Shown here: positions 8,117 to 16,197 of the stretch, in pieces
How positions within the stretch are numbered: position 1 is the first letter of the stretch
Layout of the letters: each line of letters starts with the position of its first letter
Assembly: GCA_947467315.1 (NCBI GenBank)
Contig: CANIID010000007.1
Span: 1-44,741 of the forward strand
Length of the DNA stretch: 44,741 nt
From: Betaproteobacteria bacterium
Lineage (GTDB): Bacteria > Pseudomonadota > Gammaproteobacteria > Burkholderiales > SG8-41
Direction: 5' to 3'
Notes under the pieces: generated by a model
The model's database searches: none
Told to the model about the DNA's origin: nothing
The model's input: the letters and a program-made list of their open reading frames with translations, nothing else
Translations under genes and position numbers: made by a program

Positions 8117-8560
8117 CTATTGTTCACTGACTTTTTTATTAAATGCAGTAAAAAACTCACCGGCAATTTTTTTCGCTACGCCGTCGATCAAACGCGAGCC
8201 GACTTGCGCCAGCTTTCCGCCGATCATCGCGTTGGCGGCGTAGGCCAATTTAGTGCCGCCGTCCTGCGGCGAGAGATGCACGCTGGCTTCGCCCTTGGCG
8301 AAACCGGCAACACCGCCCGCGCCCTCGAACGCCAGCTTGTACGATGTCGGCGCGACGATATCCGAGAGCGTCATCTTGCCTTTGAATTTCGCGCTGACCG
8401 GGCCGACCTTGGCGATCATCACCAGTTGATATTCGTTGTCGCCGGTTTGCTCGATGGATTCGCAGCCGGGAATACAGGCTTTCAAAACCTCGGTGTCGTT
8501 GAGCGCTTTCCAGGTGACATCCTGCGATTGCGGGATGATTTGTTCGCCGGTCATTTCCAT
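8117..8560 (-). CDS. CoxG-like SRPBCC protein (CO dehydrogenase subunit G family)
   Basis: A 147-residue protein of the CoxG/SRPBCC superfamily. It starts MEMTGEQIIPQSQDVTWKAL and has LKACIPGCESIEQ, the CIPGCE motif typical of CoxG. KVGPVSAKFKGKMTLSD and GGKLAQVGSRLIDGVAKK follow the family pattern. CoxG members sit in clusters with molybdenum hydroxylases and are associated with membrane recruitment or maturation of those enzymes. The position between malonyl-CoA decarboxylase and the IorA/IorB-like genes agrees. It ends 68 bases before the 2Fe-2S subunit gene. Confidence 0.93.
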   Translation of the reverse strand: MEMTGEQIIPQSQDVTWKALNDTEVLKACIPGCESIEQTGDNEYQLVMIAKVGPVSAKFKGKMTLSDIVAPTSYKLAFEGAGGVAGFAKGEASVHLSPQDGGTKLAYAANAMIGGKLAQVGSRLIDGVAKKIAGEFFTAFNKKVSEQ

Positions 8561-8578
8561 AATCAGTTTCCGATAGCG

Positions 8579-9898
8579 TTATTGTTTGAGTTGAATCAAT
8601 GCGCAATCCCGCGCCATGCGACGCAGCTCATGCGTGGCAGCGACGCGATGTTCACGCACATACACTTCGTGGTTGGCTTCGATTTGATCGAGATGATAGA
8701 CGTAGTTGACCATCATGCCTGCGCAGTTTTTCAATCCCCGCGCGGAAGTGTCGGCCAGCCAGTTCAAGCGTTCGGCACGCGCGCCGTTGCCGAGATGAAA
8801 GCGCGCGACGGGGTCGGCGGGTTCGTCGTCGCGCATGGCGGTGGTCAGGTAGTGGGCGCACAGCGGCAGCAGGATTTTCTGCATCGATTCGGCCAGCGCT
8901 GGTTGCTGATGCCAATCGGGCGTGCCCAATGCAAGGATGGCGTCTCGCGCCTCTTGCGTTTTGATCGCGTCGCTATTTTGCGCGAGCCAGGTGGCGAAGC
9001 CGGGTATCGGCGAGAGCGTTGAAAACGTTTTGATGCGCGGAAATTCTTCGCCGAGTTTTTGCGCGACCTGCTTGATCAGCAGATTGCCGAATGAAACGCC
9101 GCGTAATCCGGGCTGGCAATTGGTGATGGAGTAAAACACGGCAGTGTCGGCTTTTTCCGGCGCGGCCACCGGCGCATCGAGGGCCAGCAGCGGTTGAATC
9201 GCGCTGCTGATGCCTTTCACCAAGGCCACTTCGATAAAGATCAGCGGCTCGTCGGGCAGCGCGGGATGAAAAAACGCGAAGCAACGGCGGTCGTTTTGTA
9301 ATCGCCGGCGCAGATCGCGCCAGCCGGAGATCTCGTGTACTGCTTCGTATTCAATAAGCTTTTCCAGCACGAATGCGGGCGTGTGCCAGTCGATGCGTTG
9401 CAGGGTGAGAAATCCGCGATTGAACCATGAGTTAAACAGGCGTCCCAGCACGGCGTCGATCATCTGCCATTCGGGATGTTCGGCAAGGCCCGCGAGCACA
9501 TGCTTGCGCACATCGATCAGCGCGGCGGTGCCGCCGGGCGTTTGATTCAGGCGCTGGCATAACTTCTGCAAAGGCGGCTCGGCCAGCGCCTGCAGTCGCG
9601 CGAGCCGCGCCGGCGATGCTTCGGCGAGATAGTTTTCACATGCCGTGCGCAGCGCTGCCTGATCCGGCGCAAAGCTGGTTACGAGCTGGGTGTAGAAGGC
9701 GGGGCGAGCGGACACCGGCAGATCGTGGTACGCATGCAAGGCCTCGTGCGCAACAGCGGCACCGGACACCTCACCGCGATTGGAAAGCAACGCCTGCCAC
9801 GCCTCAATGGCGCGCCCGGCATGGCGCTCGGCGCGTGCGGCCTCGTTAGGAGGCGGCACAACCGTACGGACCAGGCGCTTAAAGAGAGACGAAACCAT
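8579..9898 (-). CDS. malonyl-CoA decarboxylase
   Basis: A 439-residue enzyme converting malonyl-CoA to acetyl-CoA and CO2. The N-terminal half is the helical domain (YHDLPVSARPAFYTQLVTSF, LIDVRKHVL). The C-terminal half is the acetyltransferase-fold catalytic domain. Its motifs FSTLSPIPGFATWL (catalytic Ser region) and RFHLGNGARAERLNWLAD (catalytic His region) match the mammalian and rhizobial enzymes. There is no targeting sequence, so it is cytoplasmic. It is first in the minus-strand cluster and 18 bases from the CoxG-like gene. A link between malonyl-CoA and the molybdenum hydroxylase is not obvious; it may serve dicarboxylate (malonate) use. Confidence 0.95.
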   Translation of the reverse strand: MVSSLFKRLVRTVVPPPNEAARAERHAGRAIEAWQALLSNRGEVSGAAVAHEALHAYHDLPVSARPAFYTQLVTSFAPDQAALRTACENYLAEASPARLARLQALAEPPLQKLCQRLNQTPGGTAALIDVRKHVLAGLAEHPEWQMIDAVLGRLFNSWFNRGFLTLQRIDWHTPAFVLEKLIEYEAVHEISGWRDLRRRLQNDRRCFAFFHPALPDEPLIFIEVALVKGISSAIQPLLALDAPVAAPEKADTAVFYSITNCQPGLRGVSFGNLLIKQVAQKLGEEFPRIKTFSTLSPIPGFATWLAQNSDAIKTQEARDAILALGTPDWHQQPALAESMQKILLPLCAHYLTTAMRDDEPADPVARFHLGNGARAERLNWLADTSARGLKNCAGMMVNYVYHLDQIEANHEVYVREHRVAATHELRRMARDCALIQLKQ

Positions 9899-9943
9899 AC
9901 CCCAATGATATCAGGGGTACGTTACAACAGAGATACCGAAACG

Positions 9944-10477
9944 CTATAGTTTGCCGCCCGCGATAGTGAATTCGACGACGCGCCGGCAGTCCTTGATATG
10001 TTGGTGCCCAACGTATTTCATCGCGGCAAAGCCGAGCGACACTGACAGCGCCTGTCCCACCACCGGCACATACTTGCTGACCTGCTTGGTGGTCATGCGC
10101 ACGCCGACGGTTTTCAGCACCTCGATGGCGATTTCCTTGGTGACGAGTTTGCCGATGAGCATGCCGCCGATGGCGACCGTGGCTTTGTACACCAGCAGTT
10201 GCCGGCCCGGACTGAGTTTTTCAATCTGATTCGGCGTCAGGCCAAACTCGCGGTTGATCGCCGGGATGAGCCGCATCACCGCCGCGATGTCCACCGCGAT
10301 ATCCAGGCCCGGCAGCGGCACCAGCGATGCAGCAGAGGCCAGCGCGGCGCGCCGCGTGACGATGGACTTGGCGCGCTTGACGGCTTCGTCCATTTCGATG
10401 GGATTGCGCGGCAACACCAGCAGCTCGCCGTAGCGGGTGTTGCCGGCTGCCGCGTCGTGATTGAGTGCGTGCACCAC
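9944..10477 (-). CDS. hypothetical hydrophobic protein resembling YcjF/DUF697-type membrane domains
   Basis: A 177-residue protein with alternating hydrophobic and amphipathic helices. A segment reads ASLVPLPGLDIAVDIAAVM, similar to the PxPGLDxAxDxA stretch in DUF697/YcjF-type and GTPase-associated membrane domains. A second hydrophobic stretch is KATVAIGGMLIGKLV and a third is VPVVGQALSVSLGFAAMKYV. No GTPase motifs are present. The start at 10477 follows the GlsB/YeaQ-family gene by 3 bases, so the two are probably co-transcribed. The family assignment is by pattern resemblance only. Confidence 0.7.
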   Translation of the reverse strand: MVHALNHDAAAGNTRYGELLVLPRNPIEMDEAVKRAKSIVTRRAALASAASLVPLPGLDIAVDIAAVMRLIPAINREFGLTPNQIEKLSPGRQLLVYKATVAIGGMLIGKLVTKEIAIEVLKTVGVRMTTKQVSKYVPVVGQALSVSLGFAAMKYVGHQHIKDCRRVVEFTIAGGKL

Positions 10478-10480
10478 GGG

Positions 10481-10771
10481 TTAGGTGGAGGTGCCGCCGC
10501 TACCGCCACTATCGCCGCCATCCTTCTTTTTGGCAACGAAGCCGTAAATCACCAGCAGCACGATAGCGCCGATCACCGACATGATGAAGCCTGCGTTTTC
10601 GCCGTCTTTATACCAACCGATGGCCTGGCCCAGAAACGTCGCGACGAATGCGCCGGCAACGCCGAGGATGGCCGTCATAATAAAGCCGAGATTGTCTTTA
10701 CCGGGATGCAGGGCGCGGGCAATCAGCCCGGCAGCGAAACCGATGAGTGCGATCCAGAGAAAATGCAGCAT
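10481..10771 (-). CDS. GlsB/YeaQ/YmgE-family stress-response membrane protein
   Basis: A 96-residue protein with three membrane segments: LHFLWIALIGFAAGLIARAL, FIMTAILGVAGAFVATFLG and GFIMSVIGAIVLLVIYGFV. It has LHPGKDNLGFIMTAILGVAG between the first two, as in the transglycosylase-associated (GlsB/YeaQ) family. The C-terminus is a short polar Lys/Gly/Ser tail. The start at 10771 is preferred over the longer frame because AAGGAG stands 6 bases upstream. These proteins are induced by general stress in many bacteria; the molecular role is unclear. Confidence 0.9.
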   Translation of the reverse strand: MLHFLWIALIGFAAGLIARALHPGKDNLGFIMTAILGVAGAFVATFLGQAIGWYKDGENAGFIMSVIGAIVLLVIYGFVAKKKDGGDSGGSGGTST

Positions 10772-11046
10772 GGGGCGCTCCTTTTGAAGTAGTTTGGTTT
10801 TCACGACAAACACGCACTCATGGAGAACGTTCCGATTGAACGTGCGTTGACGAATTGTATGGGCTTCGGTGTTACACGTTTGTTGCGTGGTGAAAATATT
10901 GAATAGGATATAACTTAAGTATTTGTTTTTAAATGATTAAAAGTTATTCGGCGCTCCTGCTGCTGCGCGCTGCGTGAGCGCACTGATCATGCTGGCACAG
11001 CGGGGTGTCGGGTGCAGCTACAGAACCGTCGTGCAATAATCCCGCG
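10772..11046. other. divergent intergenic region
   Basis: This gap separates the GlsB/YeaQ gene (minus) from the hydroxyacid dehydrogenase gene (plus). It is AT-rich in the middle (10900-10950) and includes a copy of the border element (10916-10933). A TATAAC at 10909-10914 just upstream of that element could serve as a -10 box, with TTGCGT at 10883-10888 a poor, widely spaced -35. Confidence 0.35.
10916..10933 (+). repeat. AT-rich border element, copy 2
   Basis: The sequence is TAAGTATTTGTTTTTAAA, 17 of 18 to the consensus. It lies 113 bases before the hydroxyacid dehydrogenase start, oriented toward it. Confidence 0.75.
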
Positions 11047-12033
11047 ATGAAAATCGCCATCCTCAACGACTACCTGCGCCGCTCGCAAACTTCCGCTGAC
11101 TGGTCGAGCATCGCCAAAACCTGCGACATCACCGTGTTTGACCAGGCGATCGCGCCCGACGCGCTGGCCGCGACGCTGAAGCCCTTTGACATCATCTGCA
11201 CGTTGCGCGAGCGCACGCCGATTTCGCGCGAGCTGATTGCGCAACTGCCGAATTTGAAAATGATCGCCATCACCGGTCTCTACAACCGCACGCTGGATGT
11301 GGCGGCAGCCACTGAGCGCGGCATCGTGGTGTCGTATACCGAGTTGCGCGGCTCGTATCGCAAGGCGACAAGTGAGCTGGCGTGGGGATTAATCCTTGCC
11401 GTGGCACGGCACATTCCGTTCGAGGCCAACCAGATGCGTCAGGGTGGCTGGCAGCACACCGCCGGCTTTACGCTGTTCGGACGCACGCTGGGGCTGTTGG
11501 GGCTGGGGCGGCAAGGACGCTATATGATTCCGGTGGCCAAAGCGTTCGGCATGGAGGTGATTGCGTGGAGCCAGAATCTCACGGCGGCATTCGCGGCCGA
11601 GCACGGCGTGCGGCGCGTAGAGAAAGACAAACTGTTCGCGAAAAGCGATGTGCTCAGCGTGCATCTGGTGCTGGGCGAACGCACGCGCGGCATGGTGGGC
11701 GCGCGTGAGCTGGCGCTGATGAAGCCTTCGGCGATTCTGGTCAATACCGCGCGCGGCCCAATTGTGGACGAAGCCGCGCTGATCGAAGCCCTGCGCGAAA
11801 AACGCATCGCGGGCGCGGGGCTGGATGTGTTTACGCACGAGCCGCTGGCCGATGATAGTCCGTTGCGCACGCTGCCCAATGCCGTGCTGATGCCGCATCA
11901 GGGCCATAACGTGCAGGAGTTTTTCGAGGTCGCGTACGCCGATGTGGTGGAAAACATCAGCGGGTTTCTGAGCGGCACGCCGATGCGCATTTTGACGCCT
12001 GAACGTAACGCAAGTAACGTGCAGGTGGTGTAG
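11047..12033 (+). CDS. D-2-hydroxyacid dehydrogenase family protein
   Basis: A 328-residue NAD(P)-dependent dehydrogenase of the D-isomer-specific 2-hydroxyacid family. The Rossmann motif is LGLLGLGRQGRYM (about residues 150-162). ILVNTARGPIVDEAAL carries the substrate-binding Arg, and the C-terminal MPHQGHNVQEFFEVAY carries the catalytic His where TPHxG is usual. ATG 11047 begins MKIAILNDYLRRS, a typical start; an in-frame ATG at 11005 would add 14 atypical residues. It is followed after 13 bases by a Bug gene, suggesting that the receptor and enzyme handle the same or a related hydroxy or keto acid. Confidence 0.93.
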   Translation: MKIAILNDYLRRSQTSADWSSIAKTCDITVFDQAIAPDALAATLKPFDIICTLRERTPISRELIAQLPNLKMIAITGLYNRTLDVAAATERGIVVSYTELRGSYRKATSELAWGLILAVARHIPFEANQMRQGGWQHTAGFTLFGRTLGLLGLGRQGRYMIPVAKAFGMEVIAWSQNLTAAFAAEHGVRRVEKDKLFAKSDVLSVHLVLGERTRGMVGARELALMKPSAILVNTARGPIVDEAALIEALREKRIAGAGLDVFTHEPLADDSPLRTLPNAVLMPHQGHNVQEFFEVAYADVVENISGFLSGTPMRILTPERNASNVQVV

Positions 12034-12046
12034 TTGTTCGTGAATA

Positions 12047-13024
12047 ATGAATAAAAACCTATACTTGCGTATAGTTTTGAGTGTCGCCGCTAGCGCGCTT
12101 GCATGCAGCGTTGGCAGCGCGCAACCCGTGCAAACCTACCCGCGCAAACCCATACGTCTCGTCGTCGGCTTTCCCGCTGGCGGCGTTGCGGACGCTTCTG
12201 CGCGCCCGGTAGCCACGCACATGGGCAAGTCGCTCGGCGTCACGCTGGTGGTTGAAAACCGCGGCGGCGCGGCCGGCAGCGTGGCGGGGCAGATCGCCGC
12301 TCAGGCGCCCGCCGACGGTTACACGCTGTTGTGGTCCAGCCCCGGCGCGCTGACGATCAACCGCATTCTCGAAAAAAATCTGCCCTACAACGCCGACACC
12401 GCATTCACGCCTGTAGGCCGTGCGTTCACTTTCTGCAATGCGCTGATCGTGCGGCAGGATTCCGCGCTGATCTCGGTCGCGCAATTCATCGCCCTGGCAA
12501 AAGAGAAGGAAAAGGAGAAGTCAGGACAATTGCAGTACGGCACGCAGGGTATCGGCTCGGCGGGGCACTTGTCGGCGCAGATGCTGCAAAACATGGCAGG
12601 CATCACTATGAGTGTGGTGCCTTACAAGGGGGGCACCGATATTCTGACGGCGATCGTCAGCGGCGAGGTGCCGTCCGCATTTTTGAGTTCGACCTCCGCC
12701 GGCACGATGCGCGGGCGCGTGCGTATTCTGGCGGTGACCAGCTTGAACCGCGATCCCAGCCTGCCCGATGTGCCGTCGATGCACGAAGCCGGCGTGAAAA
12801 ACTATGATGCCTCGTTCTGGTTTGGTTTGCTCGTTCCGACTGGGACGCCAGCGCCCATTGTGAATCGGTTGAACAAGGCATTGCGTGATGCTCTCGACGA
12901 CGCGGAAGTCGGGCGCGTGTCGCGAGCGCAGGGATTGAATCCTGCGCCGAGCACGCCCGCCGAGTTTGCGGCGGTCATTAAAGCGGATTACGAGAAATGG
13001 CGGCGCGTGATCGTCAAATCATGA
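12047..13024 (+). CDS. Bug (TctC-type) tripartite tricarboxylate receptor
   Basis: A 325-residue exported receptor. The signal peptide covers about 25 residues, with cleavage near GSAQP. YPRKPIRLVVGFPAGGVAD and ENRGGAAGSVAGQIAAQAPA form the ligand-binding blocks. VVPYKGGTD replaces the commoner HVPYKG. A short Lys/Glu-rich insertion (KEKEKEKSG) stands before LQYGTQGIGSAGHL. The C-terminus EKWRRVIVKS is typical. It is 13 bases after the hydroxyacid dehydrogenase gene, making a likely two-gene operon. Confidence 0.95.
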   Translation: MNKNLYLRIVLSVAASALACSVGSAQPVQTYPRKPIRLVVGFPAGGVADASARPVATHMGKSLGVTLVVENRGGAAGSVAGQIAAQAPADGYTLLWSSPGALTINRILEKNLPYNADTAFTPVGRAFTFCNALIVRQDSALISVAQFIALAKEKEKEKSGQLQYGTQGIGSAGHLSAQMLQNMAGITMSVVPYKGGTDILTAIVSGEVPSAFLSSTSAGTMRGRVRILAVTSLNRDPSLPDVPSMHEAGVKNYDASFWFGLLVPTGTPAPIVNRLNKALRDALDDAEVGRVSRAQGLNPAPSTPAEFAAVIKADYEKWRRVIVKS

Positions 13025-13068
13025 GCGCGCGCCGTGCGTCCTGTATAATGGCTGAAGGATTATTTGCA

Positions 13069-13086
13069 TAAGTATTTGTTTTTAAA
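13069..13086 (+). repeat. AT-rich border element, copy 3
   Basis: The sequence is TAAGTATTTGTTTTTAAA, 17 of 18 to the consensus and identical to copy 2. It ends 9 bases before the XdhC ATG, so its last bases run into the ribosome-binding region AAAGGAATT. A perfect TATAAT stands 20 bases upstream at 13044-13049 but no -35 matches. Confidence 0.8.
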
Positions 13087-13095
13087 GGAATTATT

Positions 13096-14094
13096 ATGGA
13101 CAGCGTAGACCTGCAAGTACTCAAATCTGCAGCCGCCTGGGTGCAAGAGGGCCGCCGTGTGGTGCTGGCCACCGTGGTGAAAACCTGGGGCTCGGCGCCG
13201 CGTCCGATCGGCGCGCTCACCGCAATACGCGATGACGGCATGGTGGTCGGCTCGGTGTCGGGCGGCTGCGTCGAAGACGACATGATTCTGCGTGTGCGCA
13301 ATCGCGAGCTGGTGCAGGACAAGCCCGCGACCACACAGTATGGCGTGTCGGCGGAAGAAGCCACGCGTTTTGGTTTGCCCTGCGGCGGCACGCTCGAACT
13401 GGTGCTGGAGCCGCTGACCGCCGCGAGCGGCATTGATAAATTGCTGTCGCATGTGGAGCGCCACGAGCTGGTGAAACGCACGCTGGACATGAAATCTGGC
13501 CTTGCCACGATTGAACCGGCGGTGAATTCCGATCAGCTTGAATTTGACGGCAGCGCGTTCGTGACGGTGCATGGCCCGCGCTGGCGCATACTGATTATCG
13601 GCGGCGGACAGTTGTCGAAGTATTTGGCGCAGATGGGGCAGGCGCTTGACTACAACATCATCGTGTGTGATCCGCGCGAGGAGTATGCCGAAACCTGGGA
13701 CGTGCCAGGCGTGGATTTCCGCCGCGGCATGCCCGACGACGTGGCGAACGAACTGAATCTGGATGGTCATTCGGCGGTGGTGACGCTGACGCACGATCCC
13801 AAGCTCGACGATCTGGCCTTGATGGAGGCGCTGAAATCGCCCGCGTTTTACGTCGGCGCCATTGGCTCGAAAAAGAACAACGACGGACGCCGCAAGCGGC
13901 TGGAGGAATTCGATCTTTCCAAGGACGAAATCGCCAGGCTGCGCGGCCCGGTGGGTTTGAAAATCGGCAGCAAGACGCCGCCGGAAATCGCGATAGCGAT
14001 TCTTGCTGAAATGACCGCCGTGAAAAACGGCGTGACCTTGCCGGAGACGATAGAAAAACCCAAGGCCACCGTGGCGGGTTGCACTGTCAACTGA
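13096..14094 (+). CDS. XdhC-family molybdenum cofactor maturation protein
   Basis: A 332-residue XdhC/CoxI-family protein. The N-terminal XdhC_CoxI domain carries VVLATVVKTWGSAPRPIGA and VGSVSGGCVEDDMILR. The C-terminal domain has a Rossmann-like LIIGGGQLSKYLAQMGQAL and FYVGAIGSKKNNDGRRKRL. XdhC proteins bind the molybdenum cofactor, help its sulfuration and insert it into hydroxylases of the xanthine dehydrogenase family. Two candidate clients are in this window: the minus-strand IorAB-like pair and the CoxL-type subunit at 19768-22140. It is not adjacent to either and is preceded by a border element, suggesting its own transcription unit. Confidence 0.94.
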   Translation: MDSVDLQVLKSAAAWVQEGRRVVLATVVKTWGSAPRPIGALTAIRDDGMVVGSVSGGCVEDDMILRVRNRELVQDKPATTQYGVSAEEATRFGLPCGGTLELVLEPLTAASGIDKLLSHVERHELVKRTLDMKSGLATIEPAVNSDQLEFDGSAFVTVHGPRWRILIIGGGQLSKYLAQMGQALDYNIIVCDPREEYAETWDVPGVDFRRGMPDDVANELNLDGHSAVVTLTHDPKLDDLALMEALKSPAFYVGAIGSKKNNDGRRKRLEEFDLSKDEIARLRGPVGLKIGSKTPPEIAIAILAEMTAVKNGVTLPETIEKPKATVAGCTVN

Positions 14095-14258
14095 TCGCCA
14101 CGCGCAGTGACGATTACTGACGCATAGCGCCGCGCGTTTCACCACGCGGGCGGTCTTGCAAACTAACTGCGCCGGCCATACCTTATTTTGATGCGCGCGT
14201 ACACCCGCACGTCACGCTGCCGTTATAGGGTTTTTGCCGGCCAACCAAGGAGGCACGG

Positions 14259-15107
14259 ATGAAAATAATTAAGTATTTGTTTTTATTGAGTATTTTTATA
14301 TCCTGTGCCGCCCTGGCGCAGAGCACGAAAGTTGAAAAAGAAGACGGCGTGAAAGTCGGCAAGGCGTCATCGTTTCGCAATCTGGTGCCGGCAGAGTCGC
14401 TGGAAAAACAGGCCTCGCAGCAGTATCTGCAATTGACGCAGCAAGCGGCGACACAAAAAGCCCTGGCGCCGGAAAACTATCCGCAGTTGCAACGGCTGCG
14501 CACGATAGCGGCGCGCATCATTCCGTACGCCACGCGATTTAATCCGCGTGCCAAGGATTGGAAATGGGAAGTCAATCTCATCGGCAACAATCAGATCAAC
14601 GCGTTCTGCATGCCGGGCGGCAAGATCGCGTTCTACACCGGCATCCTCACGCAGCTTAAACTGACCGACGATGAAGTGGCGATGGTGATGGGCCACGAAA
14701 TCGCCCACGCGCTGCGCGAGCATGCGCGGGAGCAGGCGGGCAAAAACGCGGCGCTTAAGGGCGGGCAGGTGCTGCTGTCGATCGCCAGCGGCGGCAAATA
14801 CGACGGGCTGGTGAATTCCGGCGCTAACTTGTGGTCGCTGCAATTCTCGCGCAGCGACGAAACCGATGCCGATCTGGTGGGCCTGGATATCGCCGCGCGC
14901 GCCGGTTATGATCCGCGCGCCGGCGTGAGCCTGTGGAAAAAGATGAGCGCCGCCAATAAAGGCGCACCGCCGCAGTGGATGTCCACCCATCCGTCAGGCC
15001 CGACTCGCATCAAGGAAATCGAGGCGCACTTGAAGGAAGCAATGCCGCTGTATGAGCGCGCCGAAAAACCCGTGCCGTGGAAGGCGCCGGTGGCTGCGGC
15101 AAAGTAG
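14259..15107 (+). CDS. M48-family metalloprotease (exported, BepA/LoiP type)
   Basis: A 282-residue zinc protease. The signal peptide begins MKIIKYLFLLSIFISCAA and is cleaved near ALAQS. The zinc site is VMGHEIAHALREH (HExxH), with the third ligand Glu in SDETDADLVGLDIAARAGYDP. NAFCMPGGKIAFYTGIL is the conserved strand before the active site. Such proteins act in the periplasm on misassembled envelope proteins. The start is supported by AAGGAGG 6 bases upstream. Codons 4-9 (AAG TAT TTG TTT TTA) coincide with a copy of the AT-rich border element, so that sequence is here partly coding. Confidence 0.94.
   Translation: MKIIKYLFLLSIFISCAALAQSTKVEKEDGVKVGKASSFRNLVPAESLEKQASQQYLQLTQQAATQKALAPENYPQLQRLRTIAARIIPYATRFNPRAKDWKWEVNLIGNNQINAFCMPGGKIAFYTGILTQLKLTDDEVAMVMGHEIAHALREHAREQAGKNAALKGGQVLLSIASGGKYDGLVNSGANLWSLQFSRSDETDADLVGLDIAARAGYDPRAGVSLWKKMSAANKGAPPQWMSTHPSGPTRIKEIEAHLKEAMPLYERAEKPVPWKAPVAAAK
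14270..14285 (+). repeat. AT-rich border element, copy 4 (inside signal-peptide codons)
   Basis: The sequence TAAGTATTTGTTTTTA matches the consensus over 16 bases except one position, but it lies 11 bases inside the M48 gene and encodes KYLFL of the signal peptide. This is the only copy inside a coding region. Confidence 0.6.
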
Positions 15108-15115
15108 CGGTCGGG

Positions 15116-16084
15116 CTACTCGGCCTTGATGCCGGCTGCCAGCGCTGTCTTGCGATAACCCGCAAGTTGCGTTTTCAGGAACGCTTCCAGTTCCCGCGGG
15201 TCACTCGACACCACATCCGCGCCTTGTGATTCAACGCGCGTGCGAAATGCCGGCGATGTGACGATTTGTTTTAATTCGTTTTCCAGACGCATCATCACGG
15301 CGCCTGGCGTGCGCGCCGGCGCGAACAGCGCATAAAACTGCGGCACTTCCAGCCCCGGCAATCCGGCCTCGGCGGTGGACGGCACGCCAGGCAAGTGATC
15401 GGAACGCTTGTTCGCCGCCACCGCGTAAGCGCGCAGACGTCCGCTGGCCACCAGCGGTTTGATCACCACCATGTTGGCGATCATCATGTTCACCTCATTG
15501 CCCAGCATGCCGGTGACCGCCGTGCTGCCGCCTTTGTAGGGCACGTGCAGAATGCTCACGCCCGCCATCAGCGCAAACAGTTCGCCCGCCAAATGCGTGG
15601 TGCCAGCCTGACCGCCAGAACCGAATTTGTATTTGCCGGGGTTGGCCTTGAACAGCGCAATCAACTCATTGAGTGTTTGCGCGGGCAGGCTGGCATGCGA
15701 CACCACCACGTTATCGAGCTTGGCCACGCGCATCAGCGGCGCGAAATCCCTGAACAAATCATAAGGCGTGGGCCTGCCGATGGCGGGAAAGATCAAGTGG
15801 TTGTCGCCGAGAAAAGCCAGCGTGTGGCCATCCGGCGCGGCCTTCGCCACGATATCCGCGCCGATAATGCCGCTGGCGCCCGCGCGGTTGTCTACTACCA
15901 CGGCCTGCTTGAGCGCCTGCCCCAGCGGCTCGGCCAGCATGCGCATGATGCTGTCGTACGAGGAGCCGGGAACGAACGGCAGCACCACGCGGATCGGGCG
16001 CTCCGGCGTCCATTGCGCCAGCAGCGGCGAGGGCGTGGCCAGCGCGCTCAGGCAGAAAATGGCGGCTATGAATCCGGTGCGCAT
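15116..16084 (-). CDS. Bug (TctC-type) tripartite tricarboxylate receptor
   Basis: A 322-residue exported receptor. The signal peptide ends near PLLAQ-WTPERPIRVVLPFVPGSSYD. DNRAGASGIIGADIVAKAAPD is the second ligand block. GSGGQAGTTHLAGELFALMAG and HVPYKGGSTAVTGML follow, and the C-terminus is QLAGYRKTALAAGIKAE, with Gly-Tyr in place of the common KW. It converges on the M48 gene (8-base gap) and diverges from the aspartate dehydrogenase gene, sharing a 113-base promoter region with it. Confidence 0.95.
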   Translation of the reverse strand: MRTGFIAAIFCLSALATPSPLLAQWTPERPIRVVLPFVPGSSYDSIMRMLAEPLGQALKQAVVVDNRAGASGIIGADIVAKAAPDGHTLAFLGDNHLIFPAIGRPTPYDLFRDFAPLMRVAKLDNVVVSHASLPAQTLNELIALFKANPGKYKFGSGGQAGTTHLAGELFALMAGVSILHVPYKGGSTAVTGMLGNEVNMMIANMVVIKPLVASGRLRAYAVAANKRSDHLPGVPSTAEAGLPGLEVPQFYALFAPARTPGAVMMRLENELKQIVTSPAFRTRVESQGADVVSSDPRELEAFLKTQLAGYRKTALAAGIKAE

Positions 16085-16197
16085 GGAGAAGCCTTTTGAT
16101 TGGTTAGTGCCAGCGATTGTCCATGTCGTGGCTGCTTGCCGTCAATCACAGTACAATCCACGCCTAACTGCTGGATTGAAATCTGAAAGAAATGCCC

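Noticed and set aside
5301-8560. Aerobic CO dehydrogenase (CoxMSL) operon
   Set aside because: The large subunit has a Tat signal and IorB-type layout, and there is no FAD subunit. The CoxG-like gene occurs with many other molybdenum hydroxylases.
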